Source of the DNA: CAZJGG01 sp964545475
GTDB taxonomy: Bacteria; Bacillota; Clostridia; Lachnospirales; JAISER01
Reading direction: 5' to 3'
Length of the DNA: 31,122 nucleotides
Assembly (NCBI GenBank): GCA_964545475.1
Contig: CAZJGG010000036.1
Span: 1 to 31,122 of the forward strand
The position numbers and the translations under genes were made by a program. Positions within the stretch are counted from its first letter, which is position 1. Every line of letters starts with the position of its first letter. Below the pieces are notes generated by a model that saw only the letters and a list, made by a program, of their open reading frames with translations, was not told the origin of the DNA and searched no databases. Of the stretch, positions 15,340-24,461 are shown in pieces.

Positions 15340-16131
15340 CTAAAAAGCCTTACCTAATTTTTCCGATAACTCTTTCCTGGAGAGGGTTTCTCCGGGCAGC
15401 TTGCGTAATTTTTCTACCACTTCGGGGTCAAGAATACCCACATCAAACAGATCCGCATTCTTATTTATGTCCTTACACAAATAGATATAACCCCAATAAT
15501 ACATTGTTCCAGGTTTGTCCCACAAAGGGGTCACAATAATATATGTACCATCATAAAAATAAACATCATAAAGTACATCTTTTCCCATGTTGGAATTGCC
15601 CCAAGCATTATCCCAACTTTCATTAACTTTCCGGTTAAAGTGGTATTCATAAACCATCTTAACTCCATCGCTCTCAATCACATGGTCTTCCGGCTTTGTA
15701 ATATCCCATAAATATTTGTCACCCTTGCTTTTCAACTTGTAGATTCCAAAACCAAATGGCGTCAGGTCAGCATACGTTTCATAAGATAAAATTTCTTCTT
15801 GAAATTGCAAAATTTCCTGCTTTTTAGCAATATTTGCAGGGATATTTATTATTCCTTTTATCCCAAATAAAGAGAGGGGAAAGAAGGCGATGAACCAAAT
15901 CAACAAAGTGGTTATTAATTTATATGTGAAGTTAAGAATAGGATTTAGTATTTTTGTATCTTTAATAATTTTATTATTTATCATAAAGCTAAAATAAACT
16001 AATGGTCCAAGAGTTATGATGATACATGGAATAAGCATGAATCCCATAGTGGCAACAAAAACAAAAACATTTGTAGCTATACAAATAATGTAACCCAATA
16101 AATAACTGCGTAAATTATTTCCAATAATCAT
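15340..16131 (-). CDS. Membrane protein of unknown function
   Basis: I do not recognise this 263-residue protein. Three hydrophobic segments lie at about residues 10-30, 32-50 and 70-95, followed by a hydrophilic C-terminal domain of about 160 residues. That domain is rich in Tyr and Trp (DKYLWDITKPEDHV, YHFNRKVNESWDNAW, WDKPGTMYYWGYIYL) and ends in a charged helix (ETLSRKELSEKLGKAF). I chose ATG 16131 because AAGGA lies 7 bases upstream; a GTG at 16191 would add 20 basic residues without a ribosome binding site. It lies 76 bp after the MglB-like lipoprotein gene and may be the last gene of that cluster, or have its own weak promoter (TTGTGA-16-TATTAT just before it). Confidence 0.65.
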   Translation of the reverse strand: MIIGNNLRSYLLGYIICIATNVFVFVATMGFMLIPCIIITLGPLVYFSFMINNKIIKDTKILNPILNFTYKLITTLLIWFIAFFPLSLFGIKGIINIPANIAKKQEILQFQEEILSYETYADLTPFGFGIYKLKSKGDKYLWDITKPEDHVIESDGVKMVYEYHFNRKVNESWDNAWGNSNMGKDVLYDVYFYDGTYIIVTPLWDKPGTMYYWGYIYLCKDINKNADLFDVGILDPEVVEKLRKLPGETLSRKELSEKLGKAF

Positions 16132-16207
16132 AATATTTTCCTTTACAATAATAATCTTTTCTAACTTTATCACAAATTTTTTCTTATTCACACATTAATG
16201 AGTATAC

Positions 16208-17221
16208 TTACCAATCATTAGTTTGCTGTACAGGTGTATAGTCGAAGAAAATATACTTGCCGTCAAAATTTTGCTCTTTTGTTTCTGCTTTTTGCTTTGT
16301 TATCATTGAATATGCAATTTCAAAAATGGCGTTGCCCTGTTTTTCAGCATCATTTAGCACTGATGCGAAGAGATAGCCTTTTTTTATGCTTTCAACGGCG
16401 GCCGGTATTGCATCTATGCCTACTACTAGAACATATTTATCTAAATCTTCACGGTTATAGCCGTGATCTTGAAGTGCTTCAATAGCCCCAATAGCCATGT
16501 CGTCGTTGTTGGCAAAAACTACTTCTATACTGTCCCCAAAAGTATTAAGCCAATTAAGCATTTTTTCCTTACCCAAAGAGCGTTGCCAGTTTGCGGTGTC
16601 GTTAGCAAGTTTTTCTACGATAAATCCCTTTAGCCGCAATGTTCTTATGGAAGTGTCTGTCCTTAAAAGGGCATCTTGATGACCGGGTTCTCCTTCCAGC
16701 ATAACATATTGAATTATATAATCCCCGTTTTTGTCGTAAAGCTTTCTGTTTTTTGCAAATGCTTCCGCCACAAGCCTGCCTTGGATTTCTCCGGACTGTT
16801 CTGCATTTGCACCCACATAAAACACTTTTTCCCAACGCATCATGTCTTCCTTTACCGGCTCTCTGTTAAAGAAAACAACAGGGATATCAGCGTTCATGGC
16901 TTTATCAATAATAACGGCGGCGGCGGTTCTGTCCACCATATTAACGCATATGGCATCATAACCCTGGGAAATAAAATCGTCCACTTGTTCATTTTGAACG
17001 GATTGGTTTCCTGCTCCGTCGGAAAAGTTAACGGTTATTTTAACATCGTCTGAAAGCTCATAAGCCTTTGCAGAAGCCGCTATACTGTCTTTCACAAGCC
17101 CTATAAATGTATCGTCAGATTGGTATAACGCAACACCTATTTTTATTTTATGTGTGCTTTCCTCCTGAGCACAAGAAGAAAGCAAGAAAACGGATAAAAA
17201 TATCAAAACTATTTTTTTCAT
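16208..17221 (-). CDS. MglB-like glucose/galactose-binding lipoprotein (second copy)
   Basis: A 337-residue lipoprotein (lipobox LLSSC, Cys17) of the galactose-binding MglB family. By comparison with the E. coli protein, every sugar-contact position I can align is kept: DDTF near the start, FFNREP, GEPGHQDALLR (His, Asp, Arg), NW in DTANWQR, ANNDDMAIGAIEAL, VVGIDA and VLNDA. A calcium-loop-like DKNGDYIIQ also remains. So it should bind glucose or galactose. It is encoded after the sensor kinase and anchored sensor genes, not next to the mgl permease genes. It may be a second receptor for the Mgl transporter or a ligand presenter for the sensor. The 8-bp gap to the previous gene argues for co-transcription; GGAGG precedes the ATG. 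Confidence 0.9.
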   Translation of the reverse strand: MKKIVLIFLSVFLLSSCAQEESTHKIKIGVALYQSDDTFIGLVKDSIAASAKAYELSDDVKITVNFSDGAGNQSVQNEQVDDFISQGYDAICVNMVDRTAAAVIIDKAMNADIPVVFFNREPVKEDMMRWEKVFYVGANAEQSGEIQGRLVAEAFAKNRKLYDKNGDYIIQYVMLEGEPGHQDALLRTDTSIRTLRLKGFIVEKLANDTANWQRSLGKEKMLNWLNTFGDSIEVVFANNDDMAIGAIEALQDHGYNREDLDKYVLVVGIDAIPAAVESIKKGYLFASVLNDAEKQGNAIFEIAYSMITKQKAETKEQNFDGKYIFFDYTPVQQTNDW

Positions 17222-17229
17222 ATATCCTC

Positions 17230-18207
17230 CTACTTTACAAAAGGAAACAAAAGCCGCTGGCGGTCAACGTCGTGCATATTTTGAGGGGTAATTAAAAGAT
17301 AATCTACAAAACTATGTTGTTCAACTGCTTTTCCGTTTAAGCTGTCAACGGCGGTTTTTATGCTTAAATATCCCAAAATAAAAGCATTTTCAGCAACAGT
17401 GAAAGAAATTGTATCATTTTCTAAAAAATGAACCACCGCCCCTGTACCTCCGAAACCACAGAGCAAAATATCTTTGTTATTGCTCAGACCTTGGGGTTGA
17501 GTCTGAATTTTGGCTTGAGCTCTAGCTTGATAAATGTTCGTTGCCGCTTTTGTTAACGTATCGGAGTCCAGAGCGACAATAATACCATCTAAATTAAACT
17601 CAATGCTTTCGTCTAAAACAACTGGGGGATTTAGGGTTATACCCATGTTTTTGAGGTTTTTTTCAAGCAAACTTATTCTTGTATTAACCCAAGCTGGAGG
17701 GTTTTTGTTTGTAACTGGTGTTACATTTGTTTTCTCAGCGTTTACGAAGTTAATTTCTTCTGCTAGCGTTTCACACATTTTCTGTTCGTCTTGTAAAATA
17801 CGTATTATGTTGTTATCCTCAAATACACTTCCAATTTCTATAACAGCTATTTTTTTTTCGATTTGAAGAACTGTTTCTCTTAATTCTTCAGAGAAGAAGG
17901 AGGGGGCAATAATTATAGCCTCTGCACCGTTTTCGGCTTCTTTGTTAATTAAATTAACAAGTGTTGACACTCCGTCCTCTTCTGTATACAACACGCTTAT
18001 TTCTGCATTATAATCGGAAACAGCCAGTTCAATACCCTTTGCTACAATATTCCAGTAATCACCGGGTTTGTGGTCAATAATAACAGAAATCTCGTATATA
18101 GGTATATCTCGTGAAGCTTTTGAAGAATTCCAAATTAAAAACAAAACAATAAAAATTGTAAAGGATATAATTATTACAGTTACCAAATAAACATGCTTAA
18201 TTTTCAC
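17230..18207 (-). CDS. Membrane-anchored periplasmic-binding-protein-like sugar sensor
   Basis: A 325-residue protein with an N-terminal membrane helix (about residues 6-28) and no lipobox, followed by a type-I periplasmic binding fold (IYEISVIIDHKPGDYWNIVAKGIELA ... AEAIIIAPSF ... ILLCGFGG). Most sugar-contact residues of MglB are not conserved. It starts with GTG 18207, overlapping the TGA of the histidine kinase gene, with a G-rich ribosome binding site. The arrangement recalls XylFII-LytS-YesN of Clostridium, where an anchored binding protein controls a histidine kinase. It is therefore probably the input subunit of the kinase encoded upstream, sensing sugar directly or through an MglB protein (inference). 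Confidence 0.82.
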   Translation of the reverse strand: MKIKHVYLVTVIIISFTIFIVLFLIWNSSKASRDIPIYEISVIIDHKPGDYWNIVAKGIELAVSDYNAEISVLYTEEDGVSTLVNLINKEAENGAEAIIIAPSFFSEELRETVLQIEKKIAVIEIGSVFEDNNIIRILQDEQKMCETLAEEINFVNAEKTNVTPVTNKNPPAWVNTRISLLEKNLKNMGITLNPPVVLDESIEFNLDGIIVALDSDTLTKAATNIYQARAQAKIQTQPQGLSNNKDILLCGFGGTGAVVHFLENDTISFTVAENAFILGYLSIKTAVDSLNGKAVEQHSFVDYLLITPQNMHDVDRQRLLFPFVK

Positions 18208-19958
18208 ATTGCGCCCCCCATTTCCGAGTACACAATCGCCGGCAAATGTATAGTTACCTTTGTGCCCTCGTCCGGTTCGGAATTTATAATTAACCCGTAT
18301 TGCTCTCCGTAATAAAGCCGTATCCTTTCATGGACGTTATAAATGCCTATACCTGAGCCGGAGCTTCTTTTTGCAAGGGGGCTTTTAAGCAGTGTTTCGA
18401 TTTGCTCGTCTACCATACCAAGGCCGTTATCAATTATATCAATAAACATGTCAATGTCTTTTATGTAAGCCTTTATAAATATTTTGCCCTCTCCATCCAT
18501 TGAGGCAACTCCGTGGTTAATGGCGTTTTCCACAATTGGTTGGACTATAAGCTTAATTGTCCCCATATTTAGTACGCCGGGCTCTGCTTCAATTTTATAT
18601 ATAAATTGGTCTTTAAACCTTATTTCTTGAATTTCCAAGTAATTGCGCACATGTTCAAGTTCATCACTAACGGGAATTATATTTCTGCCTTTAGAAATGC
18701 TTATTCTAAAAAAACGTGACAATGCAGTTATCATTGCAGATGCTTGCTTAAAATTTCCGCTTTCAATCATCCAAACAATAGAATCCATTGTGTTATATAA
18801 GAAATGGGGGTTAATTTGGGATTGCAAAGCGTCAAGTTCGCTTTTACGTTTAAGCTCGTGTTCGGTTACAATTTCGTCCATAAGCCTGCGTATCTGTGCA
18901 AGCATTGTATTAATAGCTTGCCCTAAATGGCGAACTTCGTAAGAGCCGGAGGCTTCGATTTCAATATCAAGCCGCCCCCTGTCAATTTCTTTTAAGGATT
19001 GCTCCAAAACCATTATAGGGTTTGCAATTCTTGATGAAACGTAATAATTTATAAAAATCATTAAACTTATTGCAAACAAAAGGATTAATATAAAAAATAA
19101 TGTTATTTCCGAATATGGAGCTAATTCATCAACATAGGAAACACAAATAATTTTCCAACCTGTATACCCAAGGGTTTTAGTCGTTATAAACCTGCTTTTT
19201 CCGTTAAATTCATCATAATGGCTGCCGTCTTTATATTTTGTAGCGTTGGTGTTGTTTTCTGAAACTAATCCGGCATAAATAAGCTGCTGTTTAGGGTGGT
19301 AAATTATTTCGCCGTTATTATCGGCGATATAAATATAACCGTTGTTACCAAGGCTTACTCTTCGGCAAATTTGCTCTATGCCTGAAAAATTCATATCAAC
19401 AAGCAATACCCCGTATTTTGTTTCTCTGTCAAAGGTAAGCTCAACTGTTCTTGAAAGGGAGACAACCCAGTTATATCGATAATCAGTATTTTGAAAAATA
19501 TTTTGAACATGAGGCGTTGAAAAATGCAGGTTCTCAATTTGTTCTCTTGCTTTAATAAACCAGCTTTGTTCAGTAACGTCTATATTTGGTTTTAAGGTGG
19601 AAAGGGGTATTGCAGACAGCACCTCGCCGCTTTCAGCAAATAAAGCAATTGAAACAAGCTTGTCCCTGTTAACGTCGTATAGCAGTGAAGTTTCTTCTGC
19701 AATGCTTTCCTTTGCCATGTTTCTGTTTTTAATAACCCTGAAATAAACCGTATCAGAAATTTTCATCATATTTCTTAAATAATTATCCAAATTCAGGTTT
19801 ACCTGCTCTAAAATCTGTTTTTGGTCTTTTGCAGTTGTATCCATAACAGAGCGGTAAAACGTGAAATAAGAAGCGAAACCAACTATAAGCATACCTGCTA
19901 TGCTTATTATAGTAAAGCTTATAGATAGAATTAACTGAAAATTACTATTCGTTTTCAA
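18204..19958 (-). CDS. YesM-type sensor histidine kinase
   Basis: A 584-residue membrane kinase. It has a first helix at about residues 8-30, an extracellular Cache-like sensing domain (about 35-290), a second helix near 295-315, a HAMP region, and a His_kinase domain with SQINPHFLYNTMDSIVWM, in which the phospho-acceptor His is about residue 385. The C-terminal ATPase has the N-box ENAINHG, DNGLGM and SGSGIGIYNVHERI. I chose TTG 19958 because AGGAG lies about 8 bases upstream inside the end of the regulator gene; the two genes overlap by 14 bases. The frame is open farther upstream but only as a shadow of the regulator. The partner is surely the adjacent YesN-type regulator. Confidence 0.92.
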   Translation of the reverse strand: MKTNSNFQLILSISFTIISIAGMLIVGFASYFTFYRSVMDTTAKDQKQILEQVNLNLDNYLRNMMKISDTVYFRVIKNRNMAKESIAEETSLLYDVNRDKLVSIALFAESGEVLSAIPLSTLKPNIDVTEQSWFIKAREQIENLHFSTPHVQNIFQNTDYRYNWVVSLSRTVELTFDRETKYGVLLVDMNFSGIEQICRRVSLGNNGYIYIADNNGEIIYHPKQQLIYAGLVSENNTNATKYKDGSHYDEFNGKSRFITTKTLGYTGWKIICVSYVDELAPYSEITLFFILILLFAISLMIFINYYVSSRIANPIMVLEQSLKEIDRGRLDIEIEASGSYEVRHLGQAINTMLAQIRRLMDEIVTEHELKRKSELDALQSQINPHFLYNTMDSIVWMIESGNFKQASAMITALSRFFRISISKGRNIIPVSDELEHVRNYLEIQEIRFKDQFIYKIEAEPGVLNMGTIKLIVQPIVENAINHGVASMDGEGKIFIKAYIKDIDMFIDIIDNGLGMVDEQIETLLKSPLAKRSSGSGIGIYNVHERIRLYYGEQYGLIINSEPDEGTKVTIHLPAIVYSEMGGAM

Positions 19959-21549
19959 ATAAACCGCTCCTATATTTTGAAGGCGAAATCCCGAATTTTT
20001 TCTTAAAAACGAAACTAAAGTAGTTAGGGTCTTCAAAACCAAGCTTTAAAGCAATAAAATACGTTTTGTCGTTAGTGTTAAGCAAAAGCTTGATTGCTTC
20101 ATTCATTTTAACGTCTGTAAGCCAATTAACAAACGAGATTCCTTCCGTCTTTTTAAAAAGAGAAGAAAAATACGAGGGACTGACATGAAGCTCGTTGCAC
20201 ATTTTTTCAACACTGAATTCGCAGTCGGATATATTATTTAAGGCGTAATTTTTTGCATTTTCAATAAGTATGTTTGTAGCATTTTGCCGAACGTTACCAA
20301 TATATTCGGAAACTTTTAAGCAAGTTTCATTAAACCATATTTTAAGCTTTTCTGCTGATTCCATTTTTTTAATGGTGCTGATAATATCAAAATTTGCTCC
20401 GAAAATATCGTCGCTGCCTAATGAAAATGAGCCTGCTATACGCAAAATAGTAATAATCATATCAACTATATAAAATTCGTATTGGCTGTATGGTAAATTT
20501 ACGCTTTCAAAACGGGAAAACTGGTTGTTAATTGTTTTTTCAATTTCGTTTGTATCTGCAAGGCGTATTGCCCTTATTAACCGCTGTTCATCTATAGGGC
20601 TTAGTGAGGCAGGTATAGTTGTGTTAGGTTCTATATCTGCAATATAAATTGATTTGCCTGCGCCCTGCATAAAGCGGTAATCAAGAGCAATAAGAGCGCC
20701 CTTATATGCCATTGACAAATTGTCAAGGTTATCCACTAAATACCCAATGCCAACAGAAACTGTCATTTGCTGATACTTTTTCCCAAGCACGGAAACTTCG
20801 TTAAGCGCCATCATTAAATGCTGTATTTGCAATTTTGAATGCAAAGAAATAACTGCCATTATGTAATCATTATATATAAAAACATAGGCGTAGGTCAATT
20901 TATTTAAAACTTCATCTGCTATGCGACTTACGGCAAACTGCCGGATATTGGCTTCGCTATCGTTTTCTAACTGCCCGTCACACCGCATAACGCAAGCTGT
21001 ATAGTAGTTGCTGTTTAAATTAAGATCATATCTTTTTAATGAGTTTATAACAATTTCCCCTTGCAAACAACCCTCTAAAAGACCAATAAGGAAATGTTCT
21101 CGCAAAATAGGTAGGCTTAATCTGTAATGCTCTGTAAGCCTTTCAATATCTCGCCTTTTTTCTGCCTCCTCGTCCATTGTTTTTTTTACTTTTTTCAGTA
21201 TTTGCATAAATTCATGGGAATTTACTGGCTTTAAAACATATTCTAGAACGTTTAAGCTTATTGCCTGTTTAGCATACTCAAAGTCATCAAAACCTGTTAG
21301 AATAACGGTTTTAACTGTAGGCAACAGCATTTTAAGATTTTTGCAAAGCTCCAGCCCATCCATATGGGGCATTTTTATATCCGTTATTACTAAGTCCGGC
21401 TTTAGTTTTTCTGAAAGCTCAAGTGCCTCTTCTCCGTGGGAAGCATCTCCAACCACAGTAAAGCCGCATTCTTCCCAATTTACGCAGTTTAAAACTGCTT
21501 GCCTAACAACTTGCTCATCATCAGCAAATATTACTTTATACAATTCCAT
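19945..21549 (-). CDS. YesN-type response regulator with AraC DNA-binding domain
   Basis: A 534-residue regulator with an N-terminal receiver (FADDEQ, phospho-acceptor Asp57 in VITDIKMPHMDG, TGFDDFEYA, KPVNSHEF). A long middle region follows, then a C-terminal AraC-type double helix-turn-helix (ISDCEFSVEKMCNELHVSPSYFSSLFKKTEGISF ... FEDPNYFSFVFKKKFGISPSKYR). The start ATG 21549 follows GGGGG; the 14 codons upstream in frame lie within the mglC-regulator hairpin region and are unlikely to be translated. It should regulate the mgl genes or other sugar genes in response to the kinase encoded next. Confidence 0.93.
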   Translation of the reverse strand: MELYKVIFADDEQVVRQAVLNCVNWEECGFTVVGDASHGEEALELSEKLKPDLVITDIKMPHMDGLELCKNLKMLLPTVKTVILTGFDDFEYAKQAISLNVLEYVLKPVNSHEFMQILKKVKKTMDEEAEKRRDIERLTEHYRLSLPILREHFLIGLLEGCLQGEIVINSLKRYDLNLNSNYYTACVMRCDGQLENDSEANIRQFAVSRIADEVLNKLTYAYVFIYNDYIMAVISLHSKLQIQHLMMALNEVSVLGKKYQQMTVSVGIGYLVDNLDNLSMAYKGALIALDYRFMQGAGKSIYIADIEPNTTIPASLSPIDEQRLIRAIRLADTNEIEKTINNQFSRFESVNLPYSQYEFYIVDMIITILRIAGSFSLGSDDIFGANFDIISTIKKMESAEKLKIWFNETCLKVSEYIGNVRQNATNILIENAKNYALNNISDCEFSVEKMCNELHVSPSYFSSLFKKTEGISFVNWLTDVKMNEAIKLLLNTNDKTYFIALKLGFEDPNYFSFVFKKKFGISPSKYRSGLFENE

Positions 21550-21567
21550 AAAAACCCCCAACAACAC

Positions 21568-21602
21568 AATTACACGATATGGCATATGCATATCGTGTAA
21601 TT
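21568..21602 (-). repeat. Hairpin between mglC and the response regulator gene
   Basis: AATTACACGATATG (21568-21581) and its exact reverse complement (21589-21602) enclose a 7-base loop, GCATATG. On the transcribed (minus) strand only a mixed T/G stretch follows, so it would be a weak terminator or attenuator that lowers expression of the sensing genes relative to the transporter. It could instead be a DNA-binding palindrome. Confidence 0.75.
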
Positions 21603-21637
21603 AATTTGATTTAATTTAATTATAACCCAAAAAATTC

Positions 21638-22876
21638 TTAACGTCTGCTGTTTTTTGTTAAATCCACAGCTACTGCCACAATTATTATAATACCTTTTAT
21701 AACCTGTTGCCAATAGGGATTTAATCCTATAAACGAAAGACCGTATTGAATAACAGTAAATATAAGTACACCTATAACAATACCACGGACTTTGCCCACA
21801 CCACCGTTTAACGAAACACCGCCAACAACGCAAGCTGCAATTGCATCAAGCTCATACCCGAAGCCGTAATTGTTTGTAGCTCCGGCTGTTCTTGCGGCTT
21901 CTAAAATACCACCTATTGCATAAAAACCAGAAGCAAGAACGAATAGACCTAAAATTGTATTTCTTACATTTATACCGGAAACTGTTGCGGCTTGAACATT
22001 ACCGCCAATTGCATATATATTTTTGCCGAATACGGTTTTGTTAAGCAAAAACCATACAAAAATTGTTATTACAATTGCAATTGGTATAAGTATTGGTATT
22101 TTGCTAATAACTGATGTGGATTGCTCAAAGAGGACCTTTTGTCCAATTATTGAAAAGTCTGGTCTAATTCCACCTATAGGTTGGGAATTGTTTGGCGGCA
22201 TATCAAAATATAAGGAACATGCACCGTAAACAATAACTTGTGTTGCAAGAGTGCCGATAAACGGGGGTAAACTAAACCGGGAGACTATAAACCCGTTTAA
22301 AAGCCCGAAGCAAAGACAAACTGCAATTGCAAGCAGTATTGGTATAATTACTGGTATTTGAGGTAAATTTGGAAAGAAGCGGTTGCCATAAGTTGCAGTT
22401 TGCATCATAGAAGCCGAAACTACAGCGGCAAGCCCAACCATACGCCCTGCGGAAAGATCCGTTCCCCCGATTAAAAGGGTAAAGCTTATTCCAAGAGCAA
22501 TAATAAGTTTTGTAGAGCTTTGGGCTAAAATATCTTTAAGCACTCTTATTTGTATAAATCTTGGTTCTACAATAGCAATTATAACAACCATGACAAGAAG
22601 GGCAAATATTATAGCATTATTTACAAGAAAGTTTCTTATGGCTTTGCTGGAAACATCAACATCTTGGGATGAATTTTTTCTGCCTAACAGTTGAACAACA
22701 CCATATAAAATAAGCCCTAGCCCTATAATCATTAAAAATTGGGGCAAATCATAAATTTTCATTGCCTTTGTTTTAATAAAAAAGAGAATAACTCCAATTA
22801 CCGTAACAAACAAACCTGAGCCTAAAAATATGCCAGAAAATCCAATTCTACTCATTTTTTTATCCAAGCCGTCCAC
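21638..22876 (-). CDS. mglC: Galactose/methyl galactoside ABC transporter permease
   Basis: A polytopic inner-membrane permease of the ribose/galactose (BPD_transp_2) family with about ten hydrophobic segments. Typical parts are ALGISFTLLIGGTDLSAGRMVGLAAV, the conserved ALGGN-like YAIGGNVQAATVSGINVR, and DAIAACVVGGVSLNGGVGKVRG. The 412-residue length is slightly above the E. coli protein because of an N-terminal extension with two extra hydrophobic segments. The start is uncertain: GTG 22876, TTG 22867 and ATG 22855 are all in frame. GGGCGG lies 8 bases before the TTG. It follows mglA by a few bases and forms the channel for the sugar delivered by MglB. Confidence 0.94.
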   Translation of the reverse strand: MDGLDKKMSRIGFSGIFLGSGLFVTVIGVILFFIKTKAMKIYDLPQFLMIIGLGLILYGVVQLLGRKNSSQDVDVSSKAIRNFLVNNAIIFALLVMVVIIAIVEPRFIQIRVLKDILAQSSTKLIIALGISFTLLIGGTDLSAGRMVGLAAVVSASMMQTATYGNRFFPNLPQIPVIIPILLAIAVCLCFGLLNGFIVSRFSLPPFIGTLATQVIVYGACSLYFDMPPNNSQPIGGIRPDFSIIGQKVLFEQSTSVISKIPILIPIAIVITIFVWFLLNKTVFGKNIYAIGGNVQAATVSGINVRNTILGLFVLASGFYAIGGILEAARTAGATNNYGFGYELDAIAACVVGGVSLNGGVGKVRGIVIGVLIFTVIQYGLSFIGLNPYWQQVIKGIIIIVAVAVDLTKNSRR

Positions 22877-22881
22877 CGCCC

Positions 22882-24384
22882 TTACATAAATTGTGTTGCA
22901 AGCCGCATGACTTCAACCTGATTTGCTTCGTCTTTTCCTAAAATTCCAGAAAGCCTGCCTTCACACATTACCAGTGTCCTGTCGGACATACCTAAAAGCT
23001 CCGGCATTTCGGAAGAAATCATTATAATTGCTTTGCCTTGCTTTGCAAGCTCGTTTATTATTGAATAAATTTCATATTTTGCCCCCACATCAATACCTCT
23101 TGTAGGTTCATCTAAAATTAAAATATCCGGGTCTGTTAAAAGCCATCTGGCCACAAGCACTTTTTGCTGATTTCCTCCGGAAAGGTTTTGTATAAGAGTT
23201 TCTAGGGTAGGGGTTTTGACCCTTAATTTCTCTGTTGATTCTTTCGCCGCATGATACCCTTTCGTGCCGTTTAATATTTTTAGGGGAGAAAATGCGTATT
23301 GTTTTAAGTTTGCAACTAAAGTATTATCGCAAACAGACAAAACGCCGAAAATCCCTGTTGCACGTCTTTCCTCTGTTAAAAGGGCGATGCCGTTATTAAT
23401 AGCAACAGCTGGGCTTTTTATATTTAATTCCTTACCGTCTTTATATATTTTCCCGGCTTTTATTGGCCGCAAACCGAAAATAGATTCCACAAGCTCTGTA
23501 CGCTGTGCCCCAACAAGACCACCGATTCCCAAAACCTCACCTTTGTAAAGCTCGAAGCTGATGTCTTTAAAAGAGCGTGGGTCTAAAGAGGTTAACCCCT
23601 CAACTTTAAGAGCGGTTTCGTTTTGAATTATGCTTGTTTTTTCAGGGAATCTGTTTGTTAAATCTCGTCCTACCATTTTGTTAATAATTAACTCAGTGGT
23701 TAGTTCGCTGCTTTCCCATGTTCCAACGTAACAGCCGTCTCGCATTATTGTAACGTCGTGAGATATTTCAAGTATTTCCTCCATTTTGTGAGAAATGTAT
23801 ATAATTGAACGCCCTTCCGAAATTAAAGATTTTATTATTCTGAATAAATAAGAAACCTCATTTTCGGTAAGTGACGATGTTGGCTCATCCATAATAATTA
23901 TTCTTGAATCATAACTTACAGCTTTTGCAATTTCAATAAGCTGCAGGCTTGAAACAGAAAGAGTTCCGGCAATGGCATTGGGGTCAATATTAATATCTAT
24001 TTTTTCAAAAAGCTCAACCGTTTTTTTGTACATTATCTTTTCATCCACGACTAAGCCTTTTTTTGGAAACCTGCCAAGCCAAATGTTTTCCATAACGTTT
24101 CTGTATGCCACTGGATGTAGTTCTTGATGAATCATTGAAATGCCAAGGTCTAAAGCTGTTTTGGAATTAACAATATCAACTTTTTCGCCGTCTATTTTAA
24201 TTTCGCCGCTGTCTTCTTTGTAAATGCCAAACAGGCATTTCATAAGAGTGGACTTTCCGGCGCCGTTTTCCCCCATAAGGGCATGTACCGTTCCCGGCCG
24301 TACTGTAAGGCTTACATTATCCAGAGCTTTAACCCCCGGAAAGGTTTTAGTAATATTAATCATCTCTAAACGAGGTATACTCAC
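22882..24384 (-). CDS. mglA: Galactose/methyl galactoside ABC transporter ATP-binding protein
   Basis: A 500-residue protein with two fused ABC domains, the standard form for monosaccharide importers. The first has Walker A GENGAGKST and Walker B IIIMDEPTSSL. Its signature is degenerate (LSVSSLQ). The second has a degenerate Walker A (GGLVGAQRTEL), the signature LSGGNQQKV and Walker B ILILDEPTRGIDVG. I chose GTG 24384 because AAGGGG lies 8 bases upstream; another GTG nine bases earlier sits inside that site. It powers uptake of sugar bound by MglB and works with MglC. Confidence 0.95.
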   Translation of the reverse strand: MSIPRLEMINITKTFPGVKALDNVSLTVRPGTVHALMGENGAGKSTLMKCLFGIYKEDSGEIKIDGEKVDIVNSKTALDLGISMIHQELHPVAYRNVMENIWLGRFPKKGLVVDEKIMYKKTVELFEKIDINIDPNAIAGTLSVSSLQLIEIAKAVSYDSRIIIMDEPTSSLTENEVSYLFRIIKSLISEGRSIIYISHKMEEILEISHDVTIMRDGCYVGTWESSELTTELIINKMVGRDLTNRFPEKTSIIQNETALKVEGLTSLDPRSFKDISFELYKGEVLGIGGLVGAQRTELVESIFGLRPIKAGKIYKDGKELNIKSPAVAINNGIALLTEERRATGIFGVLSVCDNTLVANLKQYAFSPLKILNGTKGYHAAKESTEKLRVKTPTLETLIQNLSGGNQQKVLVARWLLTDPDILILDEPTRGIDVGAKYEIYSIINELAKQGKAIIMISSEMPELLGMSDRTLVMCEGRLSGILGKDEANQVEVMRLATQFM

Positions 24385-24415
24385 TATAGTCACCCCTTTT
24401 TAAATTTTATATAAC

Positions 24416-24449
24416 ACACGGATTTGCACTATTCTATGCAAATCCGTGT
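24416..24449 (-). repeat. Intercistronic hairpin between mglB and mglA
   Basis: ACACGGATTTGCA (24416-24428) and its exact reverse complement (24437-24449) enclose an 8-base loop. No good U-run follows on the transcribed strand. Such hairpins behind binding-protein genes often protect the upstream mRNA, so more binding protein is made than permease or ATPase. One arm and loop match 4920-4940 in the rpmF-plsX spacer. Confidence 0.8.
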
Positions 24450-24461
24450 TTAAAAAGATTA

